A DNA stretch of 64,000 bases from Thermoplasmatota archaeon (lineage in GTDB: Archaea > Thermoplasmatota > Thermoplasmata > Thermoplasmatales > Thermoplasmataceae): NCBI GenBank assembly GCA_023488885.1, contig JAMDDH010000033.1, positions 1 to 64,000 on the forward strand, written 5' to 3'. The translations under genes and the position numbers were made by a program. This document shows, piece after piece, positions 51,952-61,194 of the stretch. Each line of letters begins with the position of its first letter. The stretch's first letter is position 1. The notes under the pieces were generated by a model. The model made no database searches. It was not told the DNA's origin and saw only the letters and a program-made list of their open reading frames with translations.

Positions 51952-52853
51952 AATTCGATCTCTCCCATGGTGCTCCTGAAGAAATATGCGAATAGTATCA
52001 GAATAATCGGGATTATCACCGAAACCGTCAAGAATAACAGATCAACAAGTCCTGCTGGTGATCCGGGGGAAAGATAAGCGACTACTCCGACGATTATCAA
52101 GAGTATTAACGGAAATGCGACACCCACCGTGACGAAACTTTCAGAAAGAATACCGAGTGAGTTTGAATTCTGCTTGATCAACGTGCTCAACTCGTTCTGG
52201 TACTGGTCTGCTTTTGCTATAAAATACAGTTTAAGGTCGCCGCCTGAACTTACACTTGTTATAATGCCCTGTAGAAATTCCGAGAATCGTTGTGAAGGTG
52301 AGTTCCTTACCGCCGTGCGAATCGATGTGATGATATCCTGCCCGAAGAGTGTGGAACGCAGCCAAATGCTTCTGGCTTCTCTGGAAATCTCTCCGTACTG
52401 TTTCGCGTTTCCAAGATCCCTCATGATAATATCCACGGGAATATCCGCGGAGGCCATTGTAGCAAAGAAACCGAGCGCAAGTGTCAGCATGGAATCGATC
52501 CTTCTTTTTCTCAGTCTGGCGATGGTGGCAGGAGTTTCCAGGATAATTGCAAGGATTAATGCAGAGGCAAGGAAACTTGCCGCCGAAATAAGGAAAATCA
52601 GGTGGACAAATTTGAGTGTCAGTATGGTACCAAGAGACAGAATAATTATTACCCCTATCAGTTCCATCATGGCACTCTGGGAATAGAATTCAATTCTGTT
52701 CATTCCCATTTTTGCCTTTCTCAGAGTCATTTCTATAGTGGGTGAGATAAAATGTTTTGAGAAAAACTCGCCAAAAAACCTGAGGCTGAGGGCGCGAAAT
52801 CTTGGGATCTTGAAGGGGGGATTCTCTGCTTTGCTGGTGAAATTGCCGAACAT
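51948..52853 (-). CDS. type II/IV secretion platform protein, TadB-like
   Basis: A 301-residue membrane protein with one T2SF domain (about 118-240; LGFFATMASADIPVDIIMRDLG) and hydrophobic segments near 65-110 (two) and 245-290 (two). It starts directly after the stop of the first ATPase. With the following TadC-like protein it should form the inner-membrane platform that the ATPases turn or pump to polymerise pilins. Confidence 0.83.
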   Translation of the reverse strand: MFGNFTSKAENPPFKIPRFRALSLRFFGEFFSKHFISPTIEMTLRKAKMGMNRIEFYSQSAMMELIGVIIILSLGTILTLKFVHLIFLISAASFLASALILAIILETPATIARLRKRRIDSMLTLALGFFATMASADIPVDIIMRDLGNAKQYGEISREARSIWLRSTLFGQDIITSIRTAVRNSPSQRFSEFLQGIITSVSSGGDLKLYFIAKADQYQNELSTLIKQNSNSLGILSESFVTVGVAFPLILLIIVGVVAYLSPGSPAGLVDLLFLTVSVIIPIILILFAYFFRSTMGEIEL

Positions 52854-54356
52854 TTAACCTTCACCTGTTGCCCATCTGGAGGAACGTTCGCGAATGAGTT
52901 CGTAGAGTTGTGAAATACCAGTCTGAGGATCCTCTGCAAGTTCCTTCAGCAAATTTGATCGTTCTCTCACTTCCACCATAAGTTCGTCGACTGAAAAATA
53001 TCTCTGTTCCGAAAGCCTGTTATAAAGGGAGCTTGATCCGCTGAATTTAAACTCATCCGTAGCCGGATCGTACCAGAATACTCTATTATAAAGGATTTCC
53101 CTATTGTCGTTTCCAATGCCAATAAGTTCATCGATTTCGGTAATGCGCCTGACAGTCTGATTCCCCTGTTTCACAAAGTTAATAAAAACCACTATGTTAA
53201 GATAGGTGATCATAACCCTGGGAATGTTCATTGGTTCGTTTTCAAGCCTGTTCATGAGCGATTCCATGGAATCTGCGTGGATCGTGGAATATGTTGTGTG
53301 TCCTGTAGCCATTGCCTGAAAGAGCGCGTACGTTTCTTTTCCCCTGACCTCGCCAACTACAATATATGTTGGTCTCTGCCTCATAGCCATTGTTACTAGG
53401 TCAAAGAGCTCCAGCTGAGCAATGCCTTTCTGCATTGAAATGTCAGGATTCTCCCTTGTTTCAGCAGCTACCCAGTTATCGTGCGGTATGTTGAGTTCTC
53501 TTGTCTCCTCTATGCTGAAGATCTTAGTATTGACAGGAGCGAAAGTCAGGAGGGAATTAAGGGCAGAAGTTTTTCCAGAACCCGGTGCTCCTACTATGAG
53601 CGCAGAATTCAGGGATTCGATCATTAGCCATAGATATGACATTATCTCCGGACTGGCAGTGCCGCTCCTTATGATGTCAATAGGAGTGAAAGGCTTCTCT
53701 CTGAAAAGCCTCAGTGTGAATGCAGGACCCCGGCTTGATATTTCACTGCCGTAAACTGCCTGCACTCTGTGTCCGTCCTTTGTTATTCCGTCCAGAATCG
53801 GCGAACTTACTGATACTGATTTTCCGCTAATCTGTGCAAGACGGATAATGTAGGAATCTAATTCTGCTGTATCCCTGAAGGAAACGTTTGACTTTATAGA
53901 TCCAAAGTCCCTGTGGTACAAAAATATTGGTAGACCTGGCCCGTCGCACGAAATATCCTCTATCAGGTGGTCTTTAACGAGAGGATCGATCGCACCGTAG
54001 CCCTCAAAATCCCGGCCCAGAAAGTATCTGATCCTCCTCAGCGAATCACCTTTTATCCAGGGCCTTCTTTCGTCTATGAAAGATCTGAGTACACTTGAAA
54101 GAGAGATATCCTCCGTTTTCATATCAGTAAGAATATCCGGAAGAAGATCGGTAATTTCAGAACGTAATGAAATAAGTTCTGATATCAGCAGAGTATCGAG
54201 TGTTGGCTCTTCTACATGGTACATTACCTCCCCATCGCGTGCGGATCGAGTAATCCTGATTTTTACCTCTGAGTTACTAACCTTGTACTCCGCAAGAACA
54301 CGGAAATCAGGACTCGGTTTAGGCGAATCCTGCATTGAATCTGATCCTTCAGTCAT
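52854..54356 (-). CDS. type IV filament secretion ATPase (first ATPase of operon)
   Basis: A 500-residue GspE/VirB11-type ATPase. Motifs are Walker A GAPGSGKTSALNS, Asp box SIEETRELN, Walker B VVGEVRGKET and His box YSTIHADS. The N-terminal domain has DISCDGPGLPIFLYHRDFG. The final ~40 residues (FSVDELMVEVRERSNLLKEL) form the C-terminal tail usual in FlaI/ArlI-like enzymes. A promoter TTTTATACG (about 54386-54394, minus) lies some 33 bases upstream of the ATG and should drive all four genes. Confidence 0.88.
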   Translation of the reverse strand: MTEGSDSMQDSPKPSPDFRVLAEYKVSNSEVKIRITRSARDGEVMYHVEEPTLDTLLISELISLRSEITDLLPDILTDMKTEDISLSSVLRSFIDERRPWIKGDSLRRIRYFLGRDFEGYGAIDPLVKDHLIEDISCDGPGLPIFLYHRDFGSIKSNVSFRDTAELDSYIIRLAQISGKSVSVSSPILDGITKDGHRVQAVYGSEISSRGPAFTLRLFREKPFTPIDIIRSGTASPEIMSYLWLMIESLNSALIVGAPGSGKTSALNSLLTFAPVNTKIFSIEETRELNIPHDNWVAAETRENPDISMQKGIAQLELFDLVTMAMRQRPTYIVVGEVRGKETYALFQAMATGHTTYSTIHADSMESLMNRLENEPMNIPRVMITYLNIVVFINFVKQGNQTVRRITEIDELIGIGNDNREILYNRVFWYDPATDEFKFSGSSSLYNRLSEQRYFSVDELMVEVRERSNLLKELAEDPQTGISQLYELIRERSSRWATGEG

Positions 54357-54660
54357 TTCGTATAGAGAACATAGGCTTAACTACGTATAAAAATTTACAG
54401 TTCATTCTTATGCATTATTGAGAAACAAAGTTACACTTATCAAAAATAATATCTATCAATGATTTATGCACAGCCTGGGACACTTTAACCTACCTTACCC
54501 AAGTATCATGCATCCCAGGCTTTAACTTCCAACTGTTCCCTTATTAAATATTTCACTCAATTCACATTTTTACATATATTACTGCCCATATTGATAATAT
54601 TCAAGCAAATTTTGTAATATAATTAAAAAAATTGAAATACGACTGTAAACTCATCGACCC
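54357..54660. other. divergent intergenic region with 9-bp inverted repeat
   Basis: About 300 very AT-rich bases between the filament operon and argG. It holds a promoter for each side (near 54386-54394, minus; TAATATAATTAAAA near 54611-54624, plus) and, between them, AGCCTGGGA/TCCCAGGCT (54472-54480 and 54513-54521) enclosing 32 bases. The repeat lies outside both predicted transcripts, so it may be a protein site or a small RNA gene. No coding frame was seen. Confidence 0.45.
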
Positions 54661-55875
54661 ATGGTTAAAAAAGGACTCCTCCTCTATTCAGGGGGACTGG
54701 ACACCTCAGTGATACTTAAAATGCTTCAGGACAAGCTTAACATGGATGTTGTAGCACTAACCCTTGACATTGGCCAGGAAGAGAATGATCTCAAGGCAAT
54801 TTCAGACAAGGCATGGAAACTCGGAGCAGTTGACGTTATCTCAAAGGATGTGAAGACAAAGTTTGCCAAGGATTTCATATCCAAGGAAATAAAGGCTGAC
54901 GGCTTGTATGATGGCGTCTACCCGTTATCCACAAGTATCGCAAGGCCTCTAATGTCACAGGAAGCCGTCAGTTATGCTGAACAGCATGATTGCGACGTTA
55001 TTGTTCACGGCTGCACGGGAAAGGGTAATGATCAGGTGAGGTTTGAAGTCTCAATCAAAGCGTTAAACTGTGATCTAGAAGTAATTGCACCGATCAGGGA
55101 CTGGAATCTCAACAGGGACAATGAAATGGAATATGCCAGGAAAAACGGTATTCCGGTTAAACTTGGAGGGAAATATTCTACAGATGAAAACCTGTGGGGC
55201 CGCTCCGTGGAAGGATCCGATCTGGAAGATCCAAGGAATCCTGTTCCAGAGGATGCATATTCATGGATTACGCCACCATACCTCTCTGCGAATGAACCCC
55301 TTGAGGTTGCCATTAAATTCGAGGAAGGCCTTCCTATATCCCTGGATGGCAAATATCTTACACCGGAAAACCTCATTGCAAAATTAAACTCGATAGCTGG
55401 ATCTGCCGGGTTTGGTGGTATAGATCATCTTGAGGACAGGGTAACCGGAATTAAGAGCAGGGAATTCTACGAATGCCCCGCCGCCATGACTATACTTACT
55501 GCACACAAAGCCCTTGAGAGAATGACACTTAACAAGGAAGAGGTGTCCATGAAGAATATACTGGATGCAAAATGGTCTGATCTCGTTTATGTTGGATTGT
55601 GGTTTGACCCGATTCTTGACCATATAAATGCCTTCGAGAACAGCGTCAATGCCAACATCACAGGCGAGGTACGATTGCAGCTTCATAAGGGAAATTGCAG
55701 GGTCGTGGGAATGGAGAGCCAGAATTCGCTATACAATTATGAAACGTCCACCTACGGAAAAATGGATATTTTCGACCAGTCCATGGCAAAGGGGTTCGTA
55801 AATATATTTGGCCTACAGACCGTAAATACCACGAAAGCCAGGAGAAACAAAATCCAGGAACTCGTAAGGAACTAG
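54661..55875 (+). CDS. argG: argininosuccinate synthase
   Basis: ArgG joins citrulline and aspartate with ATP. The 404-residue protein begins with the PP-loop LLYSGGLDTSVIL and has GCTGKGNDQVRFE and NLWGRSVEGSDLEDP, which are signature stretches. The gene is followed after eight bases by argH. It faces away from the filament operon and has its own promoter. Confidence 0.96.
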   Translation: MVKKGLLLYSGGLDTSVILKMLQDKLNMDVVALTLDIGQEENDLKAISDKAWKLGAVDVISKDVKTKFAKDFISKEIKADGLYDGVYPLSTSIARPLMSQEAVSYAEQHDCDVIVHGCTGKGNDQVRFEVSIKALNCDLEVIAPIRDWNLNRDNEMEYARKNGIPVKLGGKYSTDENLWGRSVEGSDLEDPRNPVPEDAYSWITPPYLSANEPLEVAIKFEEGLPISLDGKYLTPENLIAKLNSIAGSAGFGGIDHLEDRVTGIKSREFYECPAAMTILTAHKALERMTLNKEEVSMKNILDAKWSDLVYVGLWFDPILDHINAFENSVNANITGEVRLQLHKGNCRVVGMESQNSLYNYETSTYGKMDIFDQSMAKGFVNIFGLQTVNTTKARRNKIQELVRN

Positions 55876-55883
55876 ATTCTCAA

Positions 55884-57215
55884 ATGCCTAAAATCTGGAG
55901 TGGTGGGGCCTCGAAGGAGGGCTCCGTTGATATCAGTGAATTGATGGTCGATGACGACACGGTTATCGATCAGAATTTTCTCGAATTTGAAGTTCTTGCT
56001 CTGATAGCTTACCATCTTGAATTATTCCGTAAAGGACTTATTAATCCTGAAGACAGTATTTCAATACTCAGATCACTCATATTACTATTCGATCGCGATA
56101 TAGTGCTGAAACGTGAACTGGAGGACGTTCATGGAAACGTTGAGGAGTTCGTGATCAGCAATTCCGGAAAGGCTGGAGATAATCTCAGGCTGTTTCTTTC
56201 CAGAAATGAGCAGATACACACAGATATACGCCTATATGGTAGATCCATGCTACTTGAACTTGCTCTTCGTTCAACAGAAGTTTCACGAACCATCTTGAAG
56301 AAGAGAGACGAATTTACCGGAATTATGCCGGGATATACCCATTACAGGCAGGGGATGGTAGTTTCCGTAAAGACTTATATGGATTATATCGCCGCTATTT
56401 TTGAGGATTCAGCTAAGGAATTGCTTGAAACAGTCCATAAAATAGAGTCCTTGCCCCTTGGTTACGGATCTGGCTTCGGATCACTCAGCGATGCCGATTT
56501 CTCAAAAATTTCAGAAAGCCTTGGTTTTAACCCTGCTTCTGTCAATCCTCAGTATCTCTCATCAAGACGAGGTATCGACGAAACCGACATTCTATACCCG
56601 GTTCTCAAGCTCATGATCAATATTTCAAGGGTGTCACAGGACCTTATCATGTTTTCCGGCGATGAGATTCCCATTTTTATCCTGCCAGATGGTTTTGTGA
56701 CAGGAAGTTCACTGATGGCCAATAAAAGGAATCCGGATTTCCTCGAAATGCTGCAGGGATACGCTTCCGAACAGATTGGTTCATTCAACTCGCTTATTTC
56801 CTTGGTGTCAAACAAATCATCCGGATATCATCGCGATTTCCAGATTTCCAAGAAGATAATGGTGAGGTCTCTCCAGAGGTCCAGGTCGATTATGAAATTC
56901 CTGCCAGAATTTTTCGCGGGTATCGGTTTTGACGCTGAAGCCTCTAAGAATATAATCAAGAATTCGTCGTACGCCACTGCAAACGCCAAGAAATTATTTA
57001 GCGAAGGGCATACCTGGAAGAGTGCCTACTCAGAAGCTGGGAGAATGGTCAGAGAAGGACAGAAGCTGGAAAATATAAAACCTGGAGATGTGACAACAAT
57101 AACCTCTGATAACCTTAGTTCTATCAGGGACGCTATTCAAAAGGAAATTTCCAGATACAAGGATATTTCTGATAAATTGATATCTCACGCAAAGAAACTC
57201 ATCGTTTCAAACTGA
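55884..57215 (+). CDS. argH: argininosuccinate lyase
   Basis: ArgH splits argininosuccinate to arginine and fumarate. The 443-residue protein of the fumarase/aspartase superfamily has the signature GSSLMANKRNPD (in the place of the usual GSSxMPxKxNP) at about 273-284, MPGYTHYRQGM with the catalytic His, and HGNVEEF near residue 86. It closes the argGH operon and faces lysK/argE head to tail-to-tail, 29 bases apart. Confidence 0.94.
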   Translation: MPKIWSGGASKEGSVDISELMVDDDTVIDQNFLEFEVLALIAYHLELFRKGLINPEDSISILRSLILLFDRDIVLKRELEDVHGNVEEFVISNSGKAGDNLRLFLSRNEQIHTDIRLYGRSMLLELALRSTEVSRTILKKRDEFTGIMPGYTHYRQGMVVSVKTYMDYIAAIFEDSAKELLETVHKIESLPLGYGSGFGSLSDADFSKISESLGFNPASVNPQYLSSRRGIDETDILYPVLKLMINISRVSQDLIMFSGDEIPIFILPDGFVTGSSLMANKRNPDFLEMLQGYASEQIGSFNSLISLVSNKSSGYHRDFQISKKIMVRSLQRSRSIMKFLPEFFAGIGFDAEASKNIIKNSSYATANAKKLFSEGHTWKSAYSEAGRMVREGQKLENIKPGDVTTITSDNLSSIRDAIQKEISRYKDISDKLISHAKKLIVSN

Positions 57216-57244
57216 GATAATTTCTGTCAGGACGTTCAGGAAAA

Positions 57245-58339
57245 TTAAGGATGATGGTTGGAATCCCAGTGGTCTTGAAGCTTCAGAAGCGCGTCGCAGA
57301 CAACTTTTGATGTTCCTTCCACTTCAGTTATGCTGATCTCTTCGTGGACTGTATGCGATAGCCGCGGATTTCCAGGCCCAAATGTAATTGCGGGGATCTT
57401 CCACTTGCTTCCCAGAATGTTCATGTCTCCACTGCCGCTCTTGAACAGCATTGGTGGCTTCTTTCCGGTCGCCTCAAATACAGATTCTGCGAAACACTGA
57501 ACTATTTCACTCTTCATTGCTGACACATACGGTTGAACGCTTCCCACGATCACGTGATCCCAGCCTTCGTTTCCAATGCTGGAACTGACCAGTGCAAGTA
57601 TCTCGTTGATCAGATCATCCTCTTTGCGCGATGGTGGATATCTGACATCTAGAGTAATGTCGCAATTCGCGGGTGTCATGTTGTCTGCTTTTCCTCCGCG
57701 TATTCTGGTAAGGCTCACTGAGACTTTTGCAAAATCCCTGTTATCGCCAAACTTTTCCTTTATAATTTTCCACGCCTGTATTGCCGTGTCAACTGCATTG
57801 TTGCCCATCCATGGTGCACTGGCATGATAACTGCCGGACTTGAAACTCAGCCTCAGAAGGATTCTTCCCCGATATCCAACGGTCACGTCTGTTCCATTGC
57901 TCGGTTCTCCAAAAATGGCGTAATCGCAGATCGGTACCTCTTCGCTTACATTGTGGATTCCTTTGCTCGGACCTTCTTCTCCTACTACGGAAGCAAAAAC
58001 GATTTCTCCTCTGAAACCAAGCCTCTTCGCCTGCTCGGAACCAAGGAGTAGTGAGATCAGTGATCCTTTAGCATCAACTGCTCCTCTCCCAGTGATAATG
58101 TCGTCCTTCCTAGATACCGGGAGCCTGCCGGGAACAGTATCCATGTGACCACAGACAAGCACTCGAGGCCCTTTGCCAGGAAAAATAGCCATGACATTAC
58201 CGACAGAATCTTTGTAGACGGAATCAGCAGAGAAATCGGCAAGTTTTTCCATAAGTGCATCGGCGACTTTTCCTTCTTTGCCTGTGGGAGAATAAATTTT
58301 TACCAGGTCATAAAGAAGATCCCCTGCATCCGGAATCAT
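57245..58339 (-). CDS. lysK: [LysW]-lysine/ornithine hydrolase
   Basis: A 364-residue M20-family metallopeptidase that releases lysine or ornithine from the LysW carrier protein. The metal sites appear as CGHMDTVPG, GAVDAKGS and VVGEEGPSKG, with the late histidine in RLSHTVHEE. Its ATG overlaps the lysX stop (ATGA, 58336-58339). It is the last gene of lysW-Y-Z-J-X-K. The presence of argGH next door suggests that ornithine for arginine is at least one product. Confidence 0.88.
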   Translation of the reverse strand: MIPDAGDLLYDLVKIYSPTGKEGKVADALMEKLADFSADSVYKDSVGNVMAIFPGKGPRVLVCGHMDTVPGRLPVSRKDDIITGRGAVDAKGSLISLLLGSEQAKRLGFRGEIVFASVVGEEGPSKGIHNVSEEVPICDYAIFGEPSNGTDVTVGYRGRILLRLSFKSGSYHASAPWMGNNAVDTAIQAWKIIKEKFGDNRDFAKVSVSLTRIRGGKADNMTPANCDITLDVRYPPSRKEDDLINEILALVSSSIGNEGWDHVIVGSVQPYVSAMKSEIVQCFAESVFEATGKKPPMLFKSGSGDMNILGSKWKIPAITFGPGNPRLSHTVHEEISITEVEGTSKVVCDALLKLQDHWDSNHHP

Positions 58340-59187
58340 CTCTTTGCCTCTGAAATGACATAATCTAGCATTTCTCCAGGAACATCAACGCCGGAAACCC
58401 TGACTGTATTCTTGAACTCCATCGTTCCATTGATTTCATGTACAGTGTATCCTTTCTCTGTCTCCATCAAATCGACGCCGTATATTCCGGGACCGATGCA
58501 ACTGGCTGCCTTGACAGCTATCTCCCCTACCTCGCCGCTTACGGGGAGATTCTCTGCACGTCCGCCGATTGCGGTATTTGTTCTCCAGTCATCGCCAGCC
58601 TGGTATCGATATATGCCTGCAATTGCTCTGTCTCCCACAACGAAAACTCGCAAGTCTCTTCCCGGTTTGTTGACAAATTCCTGCAGGTAGAATATTGAAT
58701 AAAGAGGATGCATGTACTGCCTGTCTTCAATCACTGCAGCAGCGGCATCTCTGTCCTTCAGCAGCCCTACCATTCTCCCCCAGCTTCCGGTTATCGGCTT
58801 GATTACAGCCTTTCCCTTCATTCCCGTTTCAAAGAGTTTCAACGCAGAATCGCCATCAAATGCAACTCCGGTCATCGGAGTCGGTATACCTTTTCTGGAA
58901 AGAATAAGGGATGTAAGGAGTTTATTGCCCGTCAAATCAGAGGATTTATAGGTGTTCATAACCCTGTGTCCCTGGAATTCAAGTGCTGCAGTGGAATAAA
59001 GGCCCCTGAAGTGGCCGATCGAACGCTGTATGCTAACGTCACCAAACTCCTCTGGAATTTTTTCACCGATTATGGTCGTCATTCCCTTCGTGTCGATCAT
59101 CTTTATATCTATGCCTTTTTCTTCGGCCCTTTTGAGTATTGCCTTTTCCTCCCATCTCACGAGGTCGTATAGCATGGATATTTTCAT
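58336..59187 (-). CDS. lysX: alpha-aminoadipate/glutamate-LysW ligase (ATP-grasp)
   Basis: A 283-residue RimK-type ATP-grasp enzyme that links the amino group of aminoadipate or glutamate to the C-terminal glutamate of LysW. Seen are GVAFDGDSAL, KPITGSWGRMVGL, QEFVNKPGRDLRVFVVGD and VDLMETEKGYTVHEINGTMEF. ATG 59187 overlaps the lysJ stop (ATGA); a preceding GGGAGGC is the ribosome site. A much longer in-frame reading to 59607 runs against lysJ and is rejected. Whether it prefers glutamate (ArgX) or aminoadipate (LysX) cannot be read with certainty. Confidence 0.88.
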   Translation of the reverse strand: MKISMLYDLVRWEEKAILKRAEEKGIDIKMIDTKGMTTIIGEKIPEEFGDVSIQRSIGHFRGLYSTAALEFQGHRVMNTYKSSDLTGNKLLTSLILSRKGIPTPMTGVAFDGDSALKLFETGMKGKAVIKPITGSWGRMVGLLKDRDAAAAVIEDRQYMHPLYSIFYLQEFVNKPGRDLRVFVVGDRAIAGIYRYQAGDDWRTNTAIGGRAENLPVSGEVGEIAVKAASCIGPGIYGVDLMETEKGYTVHEINGTMEFKNTVRVSGVDVPGEMLDYVISEAKR

Positions 59188-60392
59188 TGCGATGCCTCCC
59201 TCTGGGTTTTCTCGTTTTCCAGGGCACCAGCGATTATGGAAACGGCTTCTGATATCTGGCTGTCCTCGATTACGTACGGAGGAAGAAGTCGTATTATATT
59301 GATTCCGGAATAAAGCGGTACAGCACCGTTCTGTATTATGCGCAGGAGAATCTCTACGAATCTCACTCTCAGTTCTATTGCGAGCATGAGTCCGATTCCG
59401 CGTACATCCTTTACGAGACGATGATCTCCAATCCCGGCCTGAAGTTCCTTCCTGAATTTTTCTCCGGCCTTCCTGACACGATCCAGCATCGTATCGGTCA
59501 ACTGATTGAGAACCGCAGTTCCGGCGGCGCAGGCAAGTGGGTTTCCCCCCATTGTTGAGGTCTGGCTCCCTACGGGCAGTTTTTCCATATACTCCTGTCT
59601 GGCCCACGTAACACCCATGGGGATTCCGCCGCCAATTCCCTTACCTGCAGTAAATATGTCAGGAACTATGTTCCAGTTTTCAAAAGCCCATAATTTTCCA
59701 GTTCTTCCCAGACCTGTCTGTATCTCATCCGTCATGAGCATGATTCCGTGGTCACTCGTGATCTGCCTGATCCTCTTCAGGTAGTCGTCCGGAGGCAGGA
59801 AAATGCCTCCTTCTCCCTGAACAGGCTCTACGAATATAGCAGCTATTTCGTCAAGGTCTTTTCTTCCCTCGATTATGTCTGCATCTCCGAATGGCAGGAA
59901 CTCAACGTGAGGATATATTAGGCCTTCAATGCCCTTCTTGTATTTTTCTGAGTGTGTCAGAGACAATGAACCAAGTGTCTTGCCGTGATATCCGCGTTCC
60001 ATGGCGATAATTTTCTTCCTTCCAGTAGCACGGATGGCGATTTTCAGGGCCGCTTCGACAGCCTCTGTTCCACTGTTTGACATGTATACCTGACCATCGC
60101 GGGACGGCGCGACCGACATGAATTTCCTGAGGAATTCACCACGGGAAGGAGTATACATAGAACCATGGGTTATTATTACCGAATCAAGCTGTGCTTTTAT
60201 GGCATCTGTAATAGCTGGGTTGGAATGCCCGAGAATTGCCACGCCATATCCGCTCATCAGGTCAATGTACTTTTTCCCTTCCTGATCCCACAGCAGTGAC
60301 CCTTTTGCCTTTGCAACATTGACTTCCAGCTTCTGGTATGTTTTCGCGATATACCTGTCCTCAAGACTTCGGCTATTTATACCGCTAATCAT
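59184..60392 (-). CDS. lysJ: [LysW]-aminoadipate semialdehyde/ornithine transaminase
   Basis: A 402-residue class III PLP aminotransferase. Typical stretches are NSGTEAVEAALKIA, TDEIQTGLGRTG and the PLP lysine in FTAGKGIGGG. In this cluster it transaminates the LysW-bound semialdehyde. The length is normal. Start ATG 60392 gives an 8-base overlap with lysZ; translation should be coupled. Confidence 0.92.
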   Translation of the reverse strand: MISGINSRSLEDRYIAKTYQKLEVNVAKAKGSLLWDQEGKKYIDLMSGYGVAILGHSNPAITDAIKAQLDSVIITHGSMYTPSRGEFLRKFMSVAPSRDGQVYMSNSGTEAVEAALKIAIRATGRKKIIAMERGYHGKTLGSLSLTHSEKYKKGIEGLIYPHVEFLPFGDADIIEGRKDLDEIAAIFVEPVQGEGGIFLPPDDYLKRIRQITSDHGIMLMTDEIQTGLGRTGKLWAFENWNIVPDIFTAGKGIGGGIPMGVTWARQEYMEKLPVGSQTSTMGGNPLACAAGTAVLNQLTDTMLDRVRKAGEKFRKELQAGIGDHRLVKDVRGIGLMLAIELRVRFVEILLRIIQNGAVPLYSGINIIRLLPPYVIEDSQISEAVSIIAGALENEKTQREASQ

Positions 60393-61188
60393 GGGTAATC
60401 ACCGTTCCTATATTGTTTAGAGCCCTTGTTACCGGATCGCTAACCAGACCATTTGCAATTACTACTTTATTAACTCCGGCTTTAATAGCCTCGGTTGCTG
60501 CAAGTATTTTCTTATCCATTCCATTACCTACCTTTTTAATTTCTTCATGAGCTTCCTCGAGATTCAAATGCGGAACAACGTTGCCGTTCCTGAGAAGGCC
60601 GTCAACATTTGTCAACAGGATGAGAACATTTGCCCTGAGTTTTCCTGCAATACCTGCAGCTGCCCTGTCTCCGTCTATGTTAAGTGCTTCGAATTCCGTT
60701 CCCAGTGCTATTGGAGAAACCACTGGCATTATTCCAGAAGTGAGCATGGATTCTAGAAGCATGCCGTTGACATCCTGTATTGTGCCTGTATATCCACCTT
60801 CTATGACCATTTTACGTCCCTTGTCATTCATCGTGAGGAGTTTCTTCTTCCTCTGTGCAACTATCGTTCCAGCATCCGTTCCGGATATACCAGCCGCCTT
60901 CACACCATTTGCAGACAGTTTCAGGATTATTTCCGTATTGATCTGACCTTTCATCGCCATTACGAAAATTTCCATGGTCTCAGAATCCGTATACCTGCTC
61001 TTGATACCATCAGGAGAGACAACAAATCTGGGTTCGACACCGAGTCTTCTCGATAATTCATTGACTTCAGGGCCACCCCCATGCACAACTACAGTTTCTT
61101 TTGGATTCAATTTTGCAATATCAACAATCAGTGAATCAGGAACACCGTGTGCAAGTATGCTTCCACCAAATTTTACAACCGTAAGCAT
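60385..61188 (-). CDS. lysZ: [LysW]-aminoadipate/glutamate kinase
   Basis: A 267-residue member of the amino acid kinase family (ArgB-like), beginning VVKFGGSILAHG and with VVHGGGPEVNEL and LTNVDGLLRNGN. It phosphorylates the carboxylate of the LysW-bound substrate. It follows lysY by six bases and overlaps lysJ. Confidence 0.93.
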   Translation of the reverse strand: MLTVVKFGGSILAHGVPDSLIVDIAKLNPKETVVVHGGGPEVNELSRRLGVEPRFVVSPDGIKSRYTDSETMEIFVMAMKGQINTEIILKLSANGVKAAGISGTDAGTIVAQRKKKLLTMNDKGRKMVIEGGYTGTIQDVNGMLLESMLTSGIMPVVSPIALGTEFEALNIDGDRAAAGIAGKLRANVLILLTNVDGLLRNGNVVPHLNLEEAHEEIKKVGNGMDKKILAATEAIKAGVNKVVIANGLVSDPVTRALNNIGTVITHD

Positions 61189-61194
61189 ATTTCA

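Noticed and set aside
59188-59607. N-terminal extension of lysX by 140 codons
   Set aside because: The extra part lies fully inside lysJ and is rich in Arg, Ser and Cys as shadow frames are. The ATG at 59187 with a ribosome site and ATGA overlap is the true start.
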